DNA of 37,873 nucleotides from Prochlorococcus sp. AG-409-F19 (GTDB lineage Bacteria > Cyanobacteriota > Cyanobacteriia > PCC-6307 > Cyanobiaceae): positions 1 through 37,873 of the forward strand of contig QCJV01000008.1 of NCBI GenBank assembly GCA_003215795.1, written 5' to 3'. Each line of letters starts with the position of its first letter. Within the stretch, counting starts at the first letter, position 1. The notes beneath the pieces were generated by a model that had not been told where the DNA came from, did not search any database, and worked only from the letters and a program-made list of their open reading frames with translations. Shown here piece by piece: positions 1-10,951 of the stretch. The position numbers and the translations under genes are program-made.

Positions 1-443
1 ATTAAATTTCGTACTATGCACTCTGAGGCAGATAGTTTGCTGCAAAAACTTCTTGAAAGAGATACATCTTTAAAAGCAGAGTTTGAAAATGATTTTAAAT
101 TGCGTAATGATCCTAGAATTACTCCTATTGGAAAATTTCTAAGATTATCTAGCTTAGATGAGCTTCCGCAATTTTTTAATGTACTCAGGGGAAATATGAG
201 TATTGTTGGACCTAGGCCAATCGTCAAAGAAGAATTGAAACGTTATGGCTCTCATATGAAGGAAGTCGCATCTGTTAGGCCTGGTATTACAGGACTATGG
301 CAAGTTAGTGGACGTAATAACTTAACTTATAAAAGACGAGTTCTTCTTGACCTCATTTATGTAAGGAAGAGAAATTTCCTTATTGATTTAAAGATAATTT
401 TAAGAACTTTTGGCGTCTTAATCTTTCCAAGAGATAGGGGTGC

Positions 444-450
<7 letters not shown>
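1..450 (+). CDS. Undecaprenyl-phosphate sugar-phosphate transferase, 3' part (5' end outside window)
   Basis: The frame is open from base 1, so the gene enters from the left; 149 residues are visible. They match the C-terminal catalytic part of the bacterial sugar transferase family (WcaJ/RfbP/EpsL type). Visible motifs are KFRTM at the very start, then DPRITPIGKFLR, SLDELPQFFNVLRG, SIVGPRP and RPGITGLWQVSGR, ending in RGAY. Family members act at the cytoplasmic membrane and move a sugar-1-phosphate from a nucleotide sugar onto a polyprenyl-phosphate carrier, the priming step of O-antigen or exopolysaccharide assembly. The sugar cannot be told from sequence. The upstream neighbour is not visible. 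Its stop codon overlaps the convergent cobD end by 7 nt. Confidence 0.88.
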
Positions 451-2508
<2,058 letters not shown>

Positions 2509-2606
2509 AATAAGAAACCTTTGCTAAAAGGACTTTTTTAAAATTAGGTAGGTTTTGTGTTGAACCGTATGAAAAATTCTTCATGTTTCTGCGTTTCTAT
2601 TGCTTT

Positions 2607-3215
2607 TTAGTTTTTGGCTTCATTTGGATGAGAAATAACCCTGTCAATAAGTCCATAATGCTTTGCCTCTTCTGCACTTAGGAAATAATCTCTATCAGTA
2701 TCTTTTTCAATTTTTTCAAATGATTGTCCTGTCATTTCAGCCATTGCACGGTTAAGCATTTCCTTGATTCTTAGAATCTCTTTCGCTTCAATTTCAATGT
2801 CACTGGCTTGTCTTTGAGCCGTCCCACCCAGAGGTTGGTGAATCATAATTCGACTGTGAGGCAATGCAAGACGTTTGTTTTTAGTACCTGCTGATAAAAG
2901 AAATGCTCCCATTGAGGCTGCAAGACCAACACATATAGTCACAACATCACTCTTCACGTATTTAATCGTGTCATATATAGCTAATCCAGCAGTAACTGAA
3001 CCTCCAGGACTATTTATATATAAATAAATAGGCTTAGTACTGTCTTCTGAGTCTAGGTAAAGCATTTGAGCGACCAGGCTATTCGCAACTCCATCGGTTA
3101 CTTCCTGGCCAAGAAACAAGATTCTTTCGGCGCCTAGCCTGGTATAAATGTCTACCCAGCGTTCAAATTGGCTGCCTGGAAGTCTATAGGGAACACTTGG
3201 AGTACCGATTGGCAT
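2607..3215 (-). CDS. clpP: ATP-dependent Clp protease, active proteolytic subunit (ClpP3-like)
   Basis: Serine protease subunit of the Clp complex, 202 residues. The full catalytic triad is visible: Ser101 ([11 protein letters not shown]), His126 (IMIHQPLGG) and Asp176 ([10 protein letters not shown]). It follows clpR by 47 nt on the same strand. In cyanobacteria such a clpR-clpP pair makes a mixed ClpP3/R core that works with ClpC, and the neighbourhood supports that role here. The exact paralogue number (ClpP3) is inferred from this context, not from a comparison of paralogues. Confidence 0.95.
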   Translation of the reverse strand: MPIGTPSVPYRLPGSQFERWVDIYTRLGAERILFLGQEVTDGVANSLVAQMLYLDSEDSTKPIYLYINSPGGSVTAGLAIYDTIKYVKSDVVTICVGLAASMGAFLLSAGTKNKRLALPHSRIMIHQPLGGTAQRQASDIEIEAKEILRIKEMLNRAMAEMTGQSFEKIEKDTDRDYFLSAEEAKHYGLIDRVISHPNEAKN

Positions 3216-3262
3216 GATTAATTAGAGATAAGGGAAGAATAAAGAACAATTGATAAGCAAAA

Positions 3263-3934
3263 TTAGTTTATAGAATCAGTTTTGGGTAAATCTTTGCGAC
3301 TTTTTAGGACTCGGTCAATTAGCCCATATTCAACAGCCTCATAAGGGTTCAGGTAACTCATTCTGTCAGAATCTTTAGACAACTGTTCTACACTTTTACC
3401 AGTATTTTTAGAAAGAATTTTTAGCATGGCTTGTTTATTGTGAATCACTTCTTTTGCGCGTATTTGGATATCTGTTGCTTGTCCACTAGCACCACTCCTT
3501 GGTTGATGAAGCACTATTGAAGAATGTGGTAAAGCAGCTCTATGACCTTTGGAGCCTGCAGAGAGTATTACAGCAGCAGTACCCATTGCTTGACCTATGC
3601 AAATCGTATGAATAGGTGGTTTGATGTAGCTAATTGTGTCACAAATGGCAAAGGCTTCGGTTTCAAACCCTATTGCATCTCCTGTATGCCAGCTTGTTCC
3701 TGTTGAATTTATATAGAAGTAAATTGGTTTCTCAGGATTATCAAATTCTAGGAATAATAATTGAGCAATAATTAACTCGGTAACATCCATCCCTAGTTGT
3801 CTTTTGGCATCATCATCAGAAAACAAAGGAAGTCCAAGATAAACAATCCTTTCTTTAAGTAATAATGATGGCAAATCTGGTGGTGGAGTGCGCATTACGG
3901 CTGAATCGCCGTAGTAAGGTGCCGAAACCGTCAT
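3263..3934 (-). CDS. clpR: ClpR, catalytically dead Clp protease subunit
   Basis: ClpP-fold protein of 223 residues. Aligned by eye with the adjacent ClpP, the catalytic Ser is replaced by Gly118 (CIGQAMGTAAVILSAG) and the catalytic Asp by Met192 (KDSDRMSYLNP), while His143 is kept (IVLHQPRSG). It also carries the ClpR-type insertion around STGTSWHTGDAIGFETEAF (residues 78-95). Known ClpR proteins are non-proteolytic members of the mixed ClpP/R ring of cyanobacteria and plastids. Directly upstream of clpP and 41 nt downstream of the PIN/TRAM gene, so the three probably share a transcript. Confidence 0.95.
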   Translation of the reverse strand: MTVSAPYYGDSAVMRTPPPDLPSLLLKERIVYLGLPLFSDDDAKRQLGMDVTELIIAQLLFLEFDNPEKPIYFYINSTGTSWHTGDAIGFETEAFAICDTISYIKPPIHTICIGQAMGTAAVILSAGSKGHRAALPHSSIVLHQPRSGASGQATDIQIRAKEVIHNKQAMLKILSKNTGKSVEQLSKDSDRMSYLNPYEAVEYGLIDRVLKSRKDLPKTDSIN

Positions 3935-3975
3935 ATTGACAAAAATGTCCAGAGACTAAAATCTTAGCTATATAT

Positions 3976-5085
3976 CTAGTTAGAAGAGACATTCTTGTTG
4001 TCAGATTTGTTGGGAGGAGGATTTTTCTCAGGTTTTCCAAAAATCATTCTTCCTGTAGGAGTCTGCAATGCTCCTGTAACAATTACATCTAGTCTTTTGC
4101 CAAGTGACTTCTTGGCTCCCTCTACTACAACCATAGTCCCATCGTCTAAATAACCAACTCCTTGGCTATTCTCTTTCCCTTCTCTAACTATTTTTAACAA
4201 TAATTTTTCACCAGGTTGAACTTCTGGCCTAAGCGCTATGACTAATTCACTTAGATTTAATATATTTAATTCCTTAACTTGTGCAACTTGTGCAAGATTA
4301 TAGTCAGCAGTTATAAGCATACCACCAGTATCTGCAGTAAGTTTTAGAAGCTTTTCATCTGTTCCAGACCCTTCATATTTCGTGCTATTTATAACAAGCC
4401 TTTTTTTAAAACTTTCACGTAATGCTGTAAGTATCTTTAATCCTCTTCTTCCTTTAGTCCTTTTTTCATTATTGTTGGAGTCGGCTAATTGTTGTAATTC
4501 TTCTATAACTGTTTCTGAGACTATTACTTTCCCTTCAATTAACCCAAATTTAAGAAGATCTTTAATACGACCATCAATAATCACGCTTGTGTCCAAGATC
4601 TTTGCGCATGCAGGAGTAAGGATGCCTTCAGCTATAAGTAAGGCTTCTGTACTGTTTGGGTTGAAAAGACGAAGAAATGTTCGGCCATGGATTTCGGCAA
4701 GGTTGTAACCAAGGAGACCAAAGAAAACATTGCTAATTACTGCCGAAATTGGTTTTGCGAGAAAGATTTCTTTTGGGAGAGGAATTAGAAGTATTGGAGC
4801 TAATACTAAGTTTGCTACAAGCAAACCTAGTATTAACCCTACTGATCTACTTACTAGGAGATCAGTAGGGGTGGTCTTATTTTGTTGAGTTAGCTTTTCT
4901 CTTAATTGTTGAAAGAAAACTCCTATTAGTAAAGCTATACAAGCAGTAACTACTGTTGAAAATATTTTGGCTTCATTTGGCGATTGGAATTTTTCTAATA
5001 TGATGGGAGGAAATAAGTTGACTCCAATCCAACCACTAGCACCTCCAGCAATACAAAATAAAATCAGTATTAGGATCTCCAGCAT
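3976..5085 (-). CDS. Membrane protein with PIN and TRAM domains (YacL-like)
   Basis: 369 residues. Four hydrophobic segments lie at about 1-20, 41-60, 77-100 and 113-130. A PIN nuclease-type domain follows (about 160-285) with the expected acidic residues D165 (ILDTSVIIDGRI), E196 (VIEEL), D243 (GTDEKLL) and D261 (ITADYN). A TRAM RNA-binding domain (about 293-355, GEKLLLKIVREGKE to LDVIVTGAL) and a polar proline/lysine/asparagine tail complete it. This layout is that of the YacL family, membrane-anchored putative RNases; the substrate is unknown. It leads the leftward clpR-clpP run and is divergent from hemW. Confidence 0.9.
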   Translation of the reverse strand: MLEILILILFCIAGGASGWIGVNLFPPIILEKFQSPNEAKIFSTVVTACIALLIGVFFQQLREKLTQQNKTTPTDLLVSRSVGLILGLLVANLVLAPILLIPLPKEIFLAKPISAVISNVFFGLLGYNLAEIHGRTFLRLFNPNSTEALLIAEGILTPACAKILDTSVIIDGRIKDLLKFGLIEGKVIVSETVIEELQQLADSNNNEKRTKGRRGLKILTALRESFKKRLVINSTKYEGSGTDEKLLKLTADTGGMLITADYNLAQVAQVKELNILNLSELVIALRPEVQPGEKLLLKIVREGKENSQGVGYLDDGTMVVVEGAKKSLGKRLDVIVTGALQTPTGRMIFGKPEKNPPPNKSDNKNVSSN

Positions 5086-5193
5086 GGTATTAATTTTGGG
5101 TCCTTTTCTTTGATTTATGAAGCATTGTTCTTCTTTAATCTATTGCTTTAAAGGTAGATGGATACCTTTGTGTATTGATTTATAAGTCAACTT

Positions 5194-6432
5194 GTGAATT
5201 GTCCTCAAAGTGCTTATTTGCATATTCCTTTTTGTTATAGGCGATGTTTTTATTGTGACTTTCCTGTAGTGCCTTTAGGAGACAGTGCTCGAGGAGATTA
5301 TGGCCCTGGTAGTAATTCGATCAAGTCATATTTAGACCTTCTCTACAGAGATATTTCTTTGTCTCCAAAAGGAATGCCATTGGCAACTATTTATATAGGT
5401 GGCGGAACTCCATCACTTTTGAGTTCTTCTCAAGTGGCAAATTTATTAGACCATTTGCGATCACATTTTGGATTTCAATTTGGGGCGGAAATTACACTTG
5501 AAATAGACCCTGCCAGTTTTGATAAGGTCTCACTTGAAGGCTTTTTAGATGCTGGTATTAACCGCTTAAGTTTAGGCGCACAAAGTTTTGATGATAATGT
5601 CCTAAAACAATTGGGCAGGACTCATTCATCTACAGAGTTGTTAGAAGCATGTGATTGGATTCAAGATAATTTTAAAATAGGGAAGTTGTCTAGTTGGAGC
5701 CTGGATCTGATAAAAGATTTGCCAGGACAGAACTTAATTGCATGGGAGAGACAATTATTAAAAGCGATTTCTATTGCGCCCCCTCATTTGTCTATATATG
5801 ACTTGTCTATTGAAACAGGGACTGTTTTTGCTTGGAAATTGAATAGAGGTGAATTGTCCTTACCAAATGATGAGCTTTCTTTTGATATTTCTAAGATTAC
5901 TAGTCAAATACTAAGAGGTGCAGGCTTTTCTCGTTATGAAATTTCCAATTATGCGTTGCCAGGCCATGTATCTCGTCACAACAGAGTTTATTGGAGTGGG
6001 GCAAATTGGTGGGGTTTTGGTCAAGGAGCTACTGCTTGCCCTTGGGGACACAGATTTACACGACCAAGAACTAGAAAATTCTATAAAGAATGGATTGAAA
6101 AGGAAGAAATGGCAGGAAAACTAGTTTCATTTGAACCAACCCCAAAAAGCCAAATTATAAATGTTGAAGATCTTTTAATTGTTGGATTACGTCGTAGAGA
6201 GGGGGTGAATCTGAAGATGCTATTTAAAGGTTTGGGCTGGACTAACCATCAGTTAGAAGAAAATATAAATGCATTAAAAATGTGCTGGGAATATCCTTTA
6301 AAAAAAGGGTGGATCAAGCAGAACGGTTGGAGATTTTCTTTGACTGATCCAGAAGGAATGGAAATTAGTAATCAGATACTTGTTCAAATGTTGGAGTGGT
6401 GGGAGTCTATAAACGGCTGTTCTTCTGATTAA
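5194..6432 (+). CDS. hemW: Radical SAM family heme chaperone HemW
   Basis: 412 residues from a GTG start. The radical SAM cluster motif is [14 protein letters not shown] (Cys14, Cys18, Cys21). A Phe follows where true coproporphyrinogen dehydrogenase HemN has a fourth Cys, so this is the HemW branch (heme chaperone), often misnamed HemN. GGGTPSLL and the C-terminal HemN_C-like region ([17 protein letters not shown]) are present. The start places the HIPFC motif at the expected distance from the N-terminus. A TATAAG sequence about 15 nt upstream could be a -10 box. The 3' end overlaps the convergent panB by 26 nt. Confidence 0.92.
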   Translation: MNCPQSAYLHIPFCYRRCFYCDFPVVPLGDSARGDYGPGSNSIKSYLDLLYRDISLSPKGMPLATIYIGGGTPSLLSSSQVANLLDHLRSHFGFQFGAEITLEIDPASFDKVSLEGFLDAGINRLSLGAQSFDDNVLKQLGRTHSSTELLEACDWIQDNFKIGKLSSWSLDLIKDLPGQNLIAWERQLLKAISIAPPHLSIYDLSIETGTVFAWKLNRGELSLPNDELSFDISKITSQILRGAGFSRYEISNYALPGHVSRHNRVYWSGANWWGFGQGATACPWGHRFTRPRTRKFYKEWIEKEEMAGKLVSFEPTPKSQIINVEDLLIVGLRRREGVNLKMLFKGLGWTNHQLEENINALKMCWEYPLKKGWIKQNGWRFSLTDPEGMEISNQILVQMLEWWESINGCSSD

Positions 6433-7183
6433 CCCATTCTTTCAGAGCTTTTATGGAAAGTTCCCTTGTCTGGATTAATGGCTGGGCAAAAGGAGGCTGT
6501 TTGGCAGTTAGCCCAAGCAAATCTGCGGTGACTCGAACTTGTCCATCGCAATGATCACCTGCACCAATTCCTATCACTGGGATTTTTAAAATTCGGCTTA
6601 AATTGCTTGCAACTTTTGAAGGAATATGTTCTAGGACTAAAGAAAAACATCCAATCTTTTCTAGTTGAATAGCTTGGCTGATTAGCTTCTCTTGCTCTAA
6701 TTCCGTTTTAGCTTGCTTCTGGTAGCCAAGGTTATGCACTGATTGTGGTGTTAGACCAAGATGTCCCATAACCGGTATTCCCATACGAATTAATCTTTCA
6801 ATTACCATTATTACTTCAGGTTCAGCTCCTTCAATCTTTACAGCTGCTGCACAAGATTCTTTTAGAAGACTTCCTGCTGCCTCTACAGCTTTGTCCTCTC
6901 CACATTGATAGCTTAGGAAAGGTAAGTCGCATACAACTAAAGGTTGTTTGTGTATTGAATTAGAAAAGCCCCTCCCTACTGCTTGAGTGTGATGGAGCAT
7001 TTGTTGCAATGTGATAGGCAATGTAGTGGTATGCCCATGAATAAACATCGCTAGGGAATCTCCTACAAGGACAACGTCCGCCCCTGCAGCTTCAACAATT
7101 GCAGATGAAAGACTGTCCCACGCAGTAAGGATTGTGATGTGTCGCCCCTGCTCTTTATATCGAATTAATTCCTTAGGAAGCAT
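6407..7183 (-). CDS. panB: 3-methyl-2-oxobutanoate hydroxymethyltransferase
   Basis: 258 residues, the usual PanB length. It transfers a one-carbon unit from methylene-tetrahydrofolate to ketoisovalerate, giving ketopantoate for pantothenate and coenzyme A. Family motifs: [27 protein letters not shown] (metal-binding Asp in VGDS), [43 protein letters not shown] and [15 protein letters not shown]. Divergent from ffs, with only about 35 nt between them. Confidence 0.96.
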   Translation of the reverse strand: MLPKELIRYKEQGRHITILTAWDSLSSAIVEAAGADVVLVGDSLAMFIHGHTTTLPITLQQMLHHTQAVGRGFSNSIHKQPLVVCDLPFLSYQCGEDKAVEAAGSLLKESCAAAVKIEGAEPEVIMVIERLIRMGIPVMGHLGLTPQSVHNLGYQKQAKTELEQEKLISQAIQLEKIGCFSLVLEHIPSKVASNLSRILKIPVIGIGAGDHCDGQVRVTADLLGLTAKQPPFAQPLIQTRELSIKALKEWVNQKNSRL

Positions 7184-7191
7184 TTAGCATG

Positions 7192-7219
7192 TTGGCTAAG
7201 AGATTTGAATTGCTAAACT
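7192..7219 (+). promoter_or_regulatory. Candidate promoter of ffs
   Basis: TTGGCT (7192-7197) and TAAACT (7214-7219) are separated by 16 nt. This would start transcription near 7226, at or just inside the 5' side of the SRP RNA stem. The spacing fits a sigma-70 promoter; the hexamers match only partly. Confidence 0.4.
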
Positions 7220-7326
7220 TTAGGAGACTCGGACCTATGCGGCCTCGACGCCTAAATCTGGTCAGGACCGGAAGGTAGCAGCCAAAAGGGATGCTCGAAG
7301 CAGGCGTAGATTCCGGGTCACCTAAA
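7219..7326 (+). ncRNA. ffs: Signal recognition particle RNA (4.5S type)
   Basis: The conserved SRP domain IV core is present, GGTCAGGACCGGAAGGTAGC at 7260-7279 followed by AGCC, with the GGAA loop. The ends form a long closing helix: 7226-7233 (GACTCGGA) pairs fully with 7312-7319 (TCCGGGTC), and beyond an A-A mismatch TTTAGG (7219-7224) pairs with CCTAAA (7321-7326). This is the small bacterial form that binds Ffh, also encoded in this window, for co-translational targeting to the membrane. Exact ends are uncertain by several bases. It converges on ftsZ. Confidence 0.93.
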
Positions 7327-7340
7327 TCAAACGATGAGAA

Positions 7341-8462
7341 TTAGTTCCCAGGATCCCGCTTTAGTTGCCTAAGCCTTAAAAATTCAGGAATACTAGCCCC
7401 AGCTTCTTTATTGTTCGCTTGTCGATAAAGTGACTGAGAAGACAATTGTGCGCCTGGCTTTTGATTCCGATATGGTTGATTACCCTCAAAACCTGTGGCT
7501 ATTACCGTGACTTGAACTTCTCCTTCAAGAGCTTCATCGATAACAGCCCCTACAATAATATTTGCTTCTTTATCAACGACATCATAAATAACTTCAGAGG
7601 CAGAAGTCATGTCCTCTAATGTCATGTCTTTCCCACCAGTAATATTAACTACGCACCCTTTTGCGCCATCTATGCGTCCAGCTTCCAACAAAGGACTGCT
7701 AATGGCCGTCTGAGCTGCTTCTGCTGCTCTAGATCGACCAGAGCCAATGCCTATGCCTAATAATGAAGTGCCTGCTTCGGTCATTACAGAACGAACATCA
7801 GCAAAATCAACGTTAACAAGACCAGGACAAGTGATTATGTCAGTTATACCTTTTACTCCCATTCTTAAAACGTCATCAGCGTTTTTAAAAGCTTCTTGAA
7901 GGGGTGCGCCAGCAATTGCTTCTTTTAGCCGATCATTTGGTATGACAATCAGTGTGTCTACACTCTGAGATAGCTTTGCTATCCCTTCATCAGCCTGTCG
8001 CATTCTTCTTCGACCTTCAAACCCAAAGGGCTTTGTAACTATTGCTACGGTTAAGGCGCCACTTTGTTTTGCTACTTCTGCAACTACTGGTGCAGCTCCT
8101 GTTCCTGTTCCACCTCCCATCCCTGCAGCTATAAATACTAGGTCTGCTCCTTCTAGTGCCTGTTGAAGGTCAGCTCTTGACTCTTCTGCAGCTTTCTCGC
8201 CAATATTAGGGTTGCCTCCTGCTCCTAAACCTCTTGTCAGAGTTTGACCAAGTTGAACTCTGTTCTCCGCAGAAGATTGCAATAAAGCTTGAGCATCTGT
8301 ATTAAGTACTCTGTAGGAAACTCCTTGGAGATCACTCAGAATCATTCGATTCACAGCATTACTTCCACCGCCGCCAACGCCGATTACTTCAATTCGGGCG
8401 TTCTGGCTTGGTTGAATGCCTTCAGCCCTAGAAGGAGAGTTTGAATTGTTTCCCATACCCAT
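7341..8462 (-). CDS. ftsZ: Cell division protein FtsZ
   Basis: 373-residue tubulin-like GTPase forming the division ring. GTP-binding signs are [13 protein letters not shown] (28-40) and the tubulin signature [12 protein letters not shown] (116-127). The T7-loop region [11 protein letters not shown] (217-227) is present. The extreme C-terminus [10 protein letters not shown] is the conserved tail peptide that binds partner proteins. It lies at the end of the leftward miaB-ddl-unknown-ftsQ-ftsZ series, with 163 nt before it that can hold its own promoter. Another division gene, ftn2/zipN, is at 31747. Confidence 0.98.
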   Translation of the reverse strand: MGMGNNSNSPSRAEGIQPSQNARIEVIGVGGGGSNAVNRMILSDLQGVSYRVLNTDAQALLQSSAENRVQLGQTLTRGLGAGGNPNIGEKAAEESRADLQQALEGADLVFIAAGMGGGTGTGAAPVVAEVAKQSGALTVAIVTKPFGFEGRRRMRQADEGIAKLSQSVDTLIVIPNDRLKEAIAGAPLQEAFKNADDVLRMGVKGITDIITCPGLVNVDFADVRSVMTEAGTSLLGIGIGSGRSRAAEAAQTAISSPLLEAGRIDGAKGCVVNITGGKDMTLEDMTSASEVIYDVVDKEANIIVGAVIDEALEGEVQVTVIATGFEGNQPYRNQKPGAQLSSQSLYRQANNKEAGASIPEFLRLRQLKRDPGN

Positions 8463-8625
8463 ATAGAAAATTTAAATAATGATTTTTGCTGCTTTGTGAA
8501 CTTGTTATAGATCATATTGGCTTTTTCAAGAAAGTCTCTTCTTTTCTTTAAGGAAATAAATCAGAATTCACTGACTTTTGCCAAATGCAGAAGAGAATAT
8601 TCTTGCCTTTTAGCGGAATTTATTT

Positions 8626-9399
8626 TTATAAATCTATTCCCTCGGGTAAGAACACTTTTGGTTTTAAGTGGTTTTTCAAGTCAAGAATGGTTGAAGAGCT
8701 GTGAATTAATTCATGGGGAAGAGACTTTGAGAGTTGCTCGATTGATTTTATTTGCTGTTTTAGTACAGCAGGGTTGTTCCCTAGATAAATAAATAAAAAA
8801 TCTGCAGTTTGCAAGACAATGTTCCCATTAGGTTTGAGGATGATTCGTTTTAACTGGCTCCCGAGTTTTTTTTCATTTCTCATAATGATTGAAATCAATT
8901 TTTGATTATGTTGTGACCAACCATCGACAATTAGTTCTAGTGAGGGGTGGTTGTGTTGTGCAGAGTTAAAAATTGGAATCCAATATCCTTTTTCATCAAT
9001 CATTCCTTTTTCTTGGACATTTTCGTTTCTTCTCAAGGCGAATGCTTTTGGTATTCTCTCAACAATTTTCACCTCAAGACTTAAAGGTGCAATCCTTCTA
9101 TTTACTGAAACTGCCTGAACTGATAGCCCCCGATGTATATTTTCTTCAATTTGGTTTGGATTTATTTCTAATATAGCTTTGGGTAAATTAAGTTTCATTG
9201 CTGCAAGAATTTTTTCTCTTGGAGTATTGAGTGCACCTTTTAGATAAATTTGATCCTTATCAATTTCTTCCCACCCTTTAGTCACTAGTAGAAATCCTAG
9301 GCTTGTGGTCATTGATATAAAACAAATAATTTGCCAGATTTGTTGAATTTTAAGAAAAGAAGGATTATTTGAAGGCTTTTTAAACTTGGAACCTTTCAT
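8626..9399 (-). CDS. ftsQ: Cell division protein FtsQ
   Basis: 257 residues: short polar N-terminus, one membrane segment at about 22-41 (IWQIICFISMTTSLGFLLV), then a POTRA-like domain (about 47-115, IYLKGALNTPREKILAAM to VEVKIVERIPKAFALRR pattern) and a beta-rich region. This matches FtsQ/DivIB, the bitopic linker of the divisome. Its position between ddl and ftsZ supports the call. Its ATG overlaps the stop of the preceding gene as ATGA, which points to translational coupling. Confidence 0.9.
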   Translation of the reverse strand: MKGSKFKKPSNNPSFLKIQQIWQIICFISMTTSLGFLLVTKGWEEIDKDQIYLKGALNTPREKILAAMKLNLPKAILEINPNQIEENIHRGLSVQAVSVNRRIAPLSLEVKIVERIPKAFALRRNENVQEKGMIDEKGYWIPIFNSAQHNHPSLELIVDGWSQHNQKLISIIMRNEKKLGSQLKRIILKPNGNIVLQTADFLFIYLGNNPAVLKQQIKSIEQLSKSLPHELIHSSSTILDLKNHLKPKVFLPEGIDL

Positions 9400-9806
9400 A
9401 GGTCACAGCGTGCTTTCCTCATTAGCTGATTCATCCACTTACGAGCTCTGTCAGCATCTGAGAATGGAACGTCTAGCTCTTTCCCGCAACCAATTAAGCG
9501 TAAACGACATTGCCCTTGAGATTCATTCGTTAGAGGTGCTTCCCCAGAACTTAGAGCCATTAATTCAATTAGTTCTAGCGATTTAATTTCAAACCTGTCT
9601 TTTTCATGAAAACTTCCTGCTTCAAAGCTGCTCCAGCTAATGAAACCTTCTTTTACCCTGGCAGCCCCACATCCGTCTAATTTGGCTAATTCCGAACCTT
9701 TTGCCCAAATACGGTAAAGGTTCTGTCGTCTTCTCTCTAGCCATCCAAGTGACGTTAATAGTCCGAATACTAAGAGTAACGGGAACCAAAGTAATCCATG
9801 CATCAT
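9396..9806 (-). CDS. Conserved-looking membrane-anchored protein of unknown function between ddl and ftsQ
   Basis: 136 residues. I do not recognise a named family. An N-terminal hydrophobic segment (about 4-20, GLLWFPLLLVFGLLTSL) is followed by a basic stretch (ERRRQNLYR) and a compact soluble part of about 100 residues. That part has beta-rich patterns (GFISWSSFEAG, DRFEIKSLELIELMAL, CRLRLIGCGKELDVPF) and a final helix (DADRARKWMNQLMRKA). The strands-then-helix order is reminiscent of a PH-like domain, but this is only an impression. The ATGA overlap with ftsQ and the position in a cell-wall/division series suggest an envelope or division role. Confidence 0.8.
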   Translation of the reverse strand: MMHGLLWFPLLLVFGLLTSLGWLERRRQNLYRIWAKGSELAKLDGCGAARVKEGFISWSSFEAGSFHEKDRFEIKSLELIELMALSSGEAPLTNESQGQCRLRLIGCGKELDVPFSDADRARKWMNQLMRKARCDL

Positions 9807-9849
9807 ATTTTTTCAAAGGCTATTTAAGAAGCATTCCTAAGAAACTAAT

Positions 9850-10911
9850 TTATTCTTTAGCGGTTTCTACCAACCTTGCCACAAGTTGTGAAAGATTGAT
9901 TCCTGATGCGGCCCAAAGTAGGGGATACATACTGTTGGATGTGAATCCCGGAAGAGTATTTATTTCATTGATTAAAATAGAATCATTGTCTTCTTGATAA
10001 AAGAAATCTACCCTTGCAATTCCTTCTGCTGAAATTGCTTTACATGCAAGTAGAGATAAGTCTTGAACTTTTTTAGAAACATGATCTTTTATTGGAGCAG
10101 GGATTATTATTTCTGCTGAGTTTTCAGAGTATTTGGAGTCATAGTCATACCAATCAGCGTTAGGGTTTATCTCGCCAACACAAGATGCAGAAATACTTTT
10201 TTTGCCAAGTACGGCGCATTCAAGTTCTCTTGCATTAATACTTTTTTCAATAATTAGGCGTTGATCTAATTGGGACGCAAGTATTAATCCAGCTGTCAGT
10301 TCTATTCTTGTATGAGCCTTTGTGATTCCAACTGATGATCCAAGGTTGGCTGGCTTTACAAAACATGGGTACCCTAATTCAGATTCAATTTGTTGAATTA
10401 AATAGGATTTTCTTTCCTTGTCTAGTAAATCTTTAGCATAAGCTTTGCAGTACTTCACTTGGGGTAGGTTTTCTTTAGCAAATGCCGCTTTCATTGCTAG
10501 CTTATCCATGCCTAAGGCAGATCCCAAGATGCCACTACCTACAAATGGCTTCCCCGTAAGTTTGAATAGCCCCTGAATCGTCCCATCTTCACCATTTGGG
10601 CCATGAAGAACGGGAAACCATACATCTATCGCTTCTGTTTCTGCTGGTAAATGAGTTAAACCCCTTGAATTTAAAGAAGAGATAATCTTTTTGTTTAAGG
10701 AACTAGAACCCTTTTTTAAAACTTCTTCTGAAATATCACCAGACCACCAAAGTCCTTTGTTGTCTATATAAATGCTAATCACTTCAAATTTGTTTTTGTT
10801 TGAGTTATCTCTTAGTGCCTTGATAATAGTTGCTGCAGATTTGATTGAAATATTATGCTCTCCTGAGATTCCGCCAAAAACTAGTCCAACTTTTATAAGC
10901 TTATTCCTCAT
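9850..10911 (-). CDS. ddl: D-alanine--D-alanine ligase
   Basis: 353-residue ATP-grasp enzyme making the D-Ala-D-Ala dipeptide for peptidoglycan. N-terminal GLVFGGISGEHNISIKSA, HGPNGEDGTIQGLFKL, VKPANLGSSVGITKA (ATP-binding loop) and the C-terminal metal/substrate region INEINTLPGFTSNSMYP are all present. The starting ATG at 10911 fits the family N-terminus. It lies 40 nt downstream of miaB and upstream of the unknown gene, ftsQ and ftsZ. Confidence 0.97.
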   Translation of the reverse strand: MRNKLIKVGLVFGGISGEHNISIKSAATIIKALRDNSNKNKFEVISIYIDNKGLWWSGDISEEVLKKGSSSLNKKIISSLNSRGLTHLPAETEAIDVWFPVLHGPNGEDGTIQGLFKLTGKPFVGSGILGSALGMDKLAMKAAFAKENLPQVKYCKAYAKDLLDKERKSYLIQQIESELGYPCFVKPANLGSSVGITKAHTRIELTAGLILASQLDQRLIIEKSINARELECAVLGKKSISASCVGEINPNADWYDYDSKYSENSAEIIIPAPIKDHVSKKVQDLSLLACKAISAEGIARVDFFYQEDNDSILINEINTLPGFTSNSMYPLLWAASGINLSQLVARLVETAKE

Positions 10912-10951
10912 GATTTGATCATATATTGTTCATAGTAGGGAAAAGATATAT

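Noticed and set aside
3855..4040. 61-codon minus-strand frame spanning the clpR start and the end of the PIN/TRAM gene
   Set aside because: It is an out-of-frame shadow of both flanking genes.
5194..6432. Oxygen-independent coproporphyrinogen III dehydrogenase HemN
   Set aside because: The fourth cysteine of HemN is replaced by Phe ([10 protein letters not shown]), which marks HemW.
8517..8792. 91-codon plus-strand frame between ftsZ and ftsQ
   Set aside because: It starts with TTG and more than half lies antisense to ftsQ; no domain or plausible protein pattern is seen.
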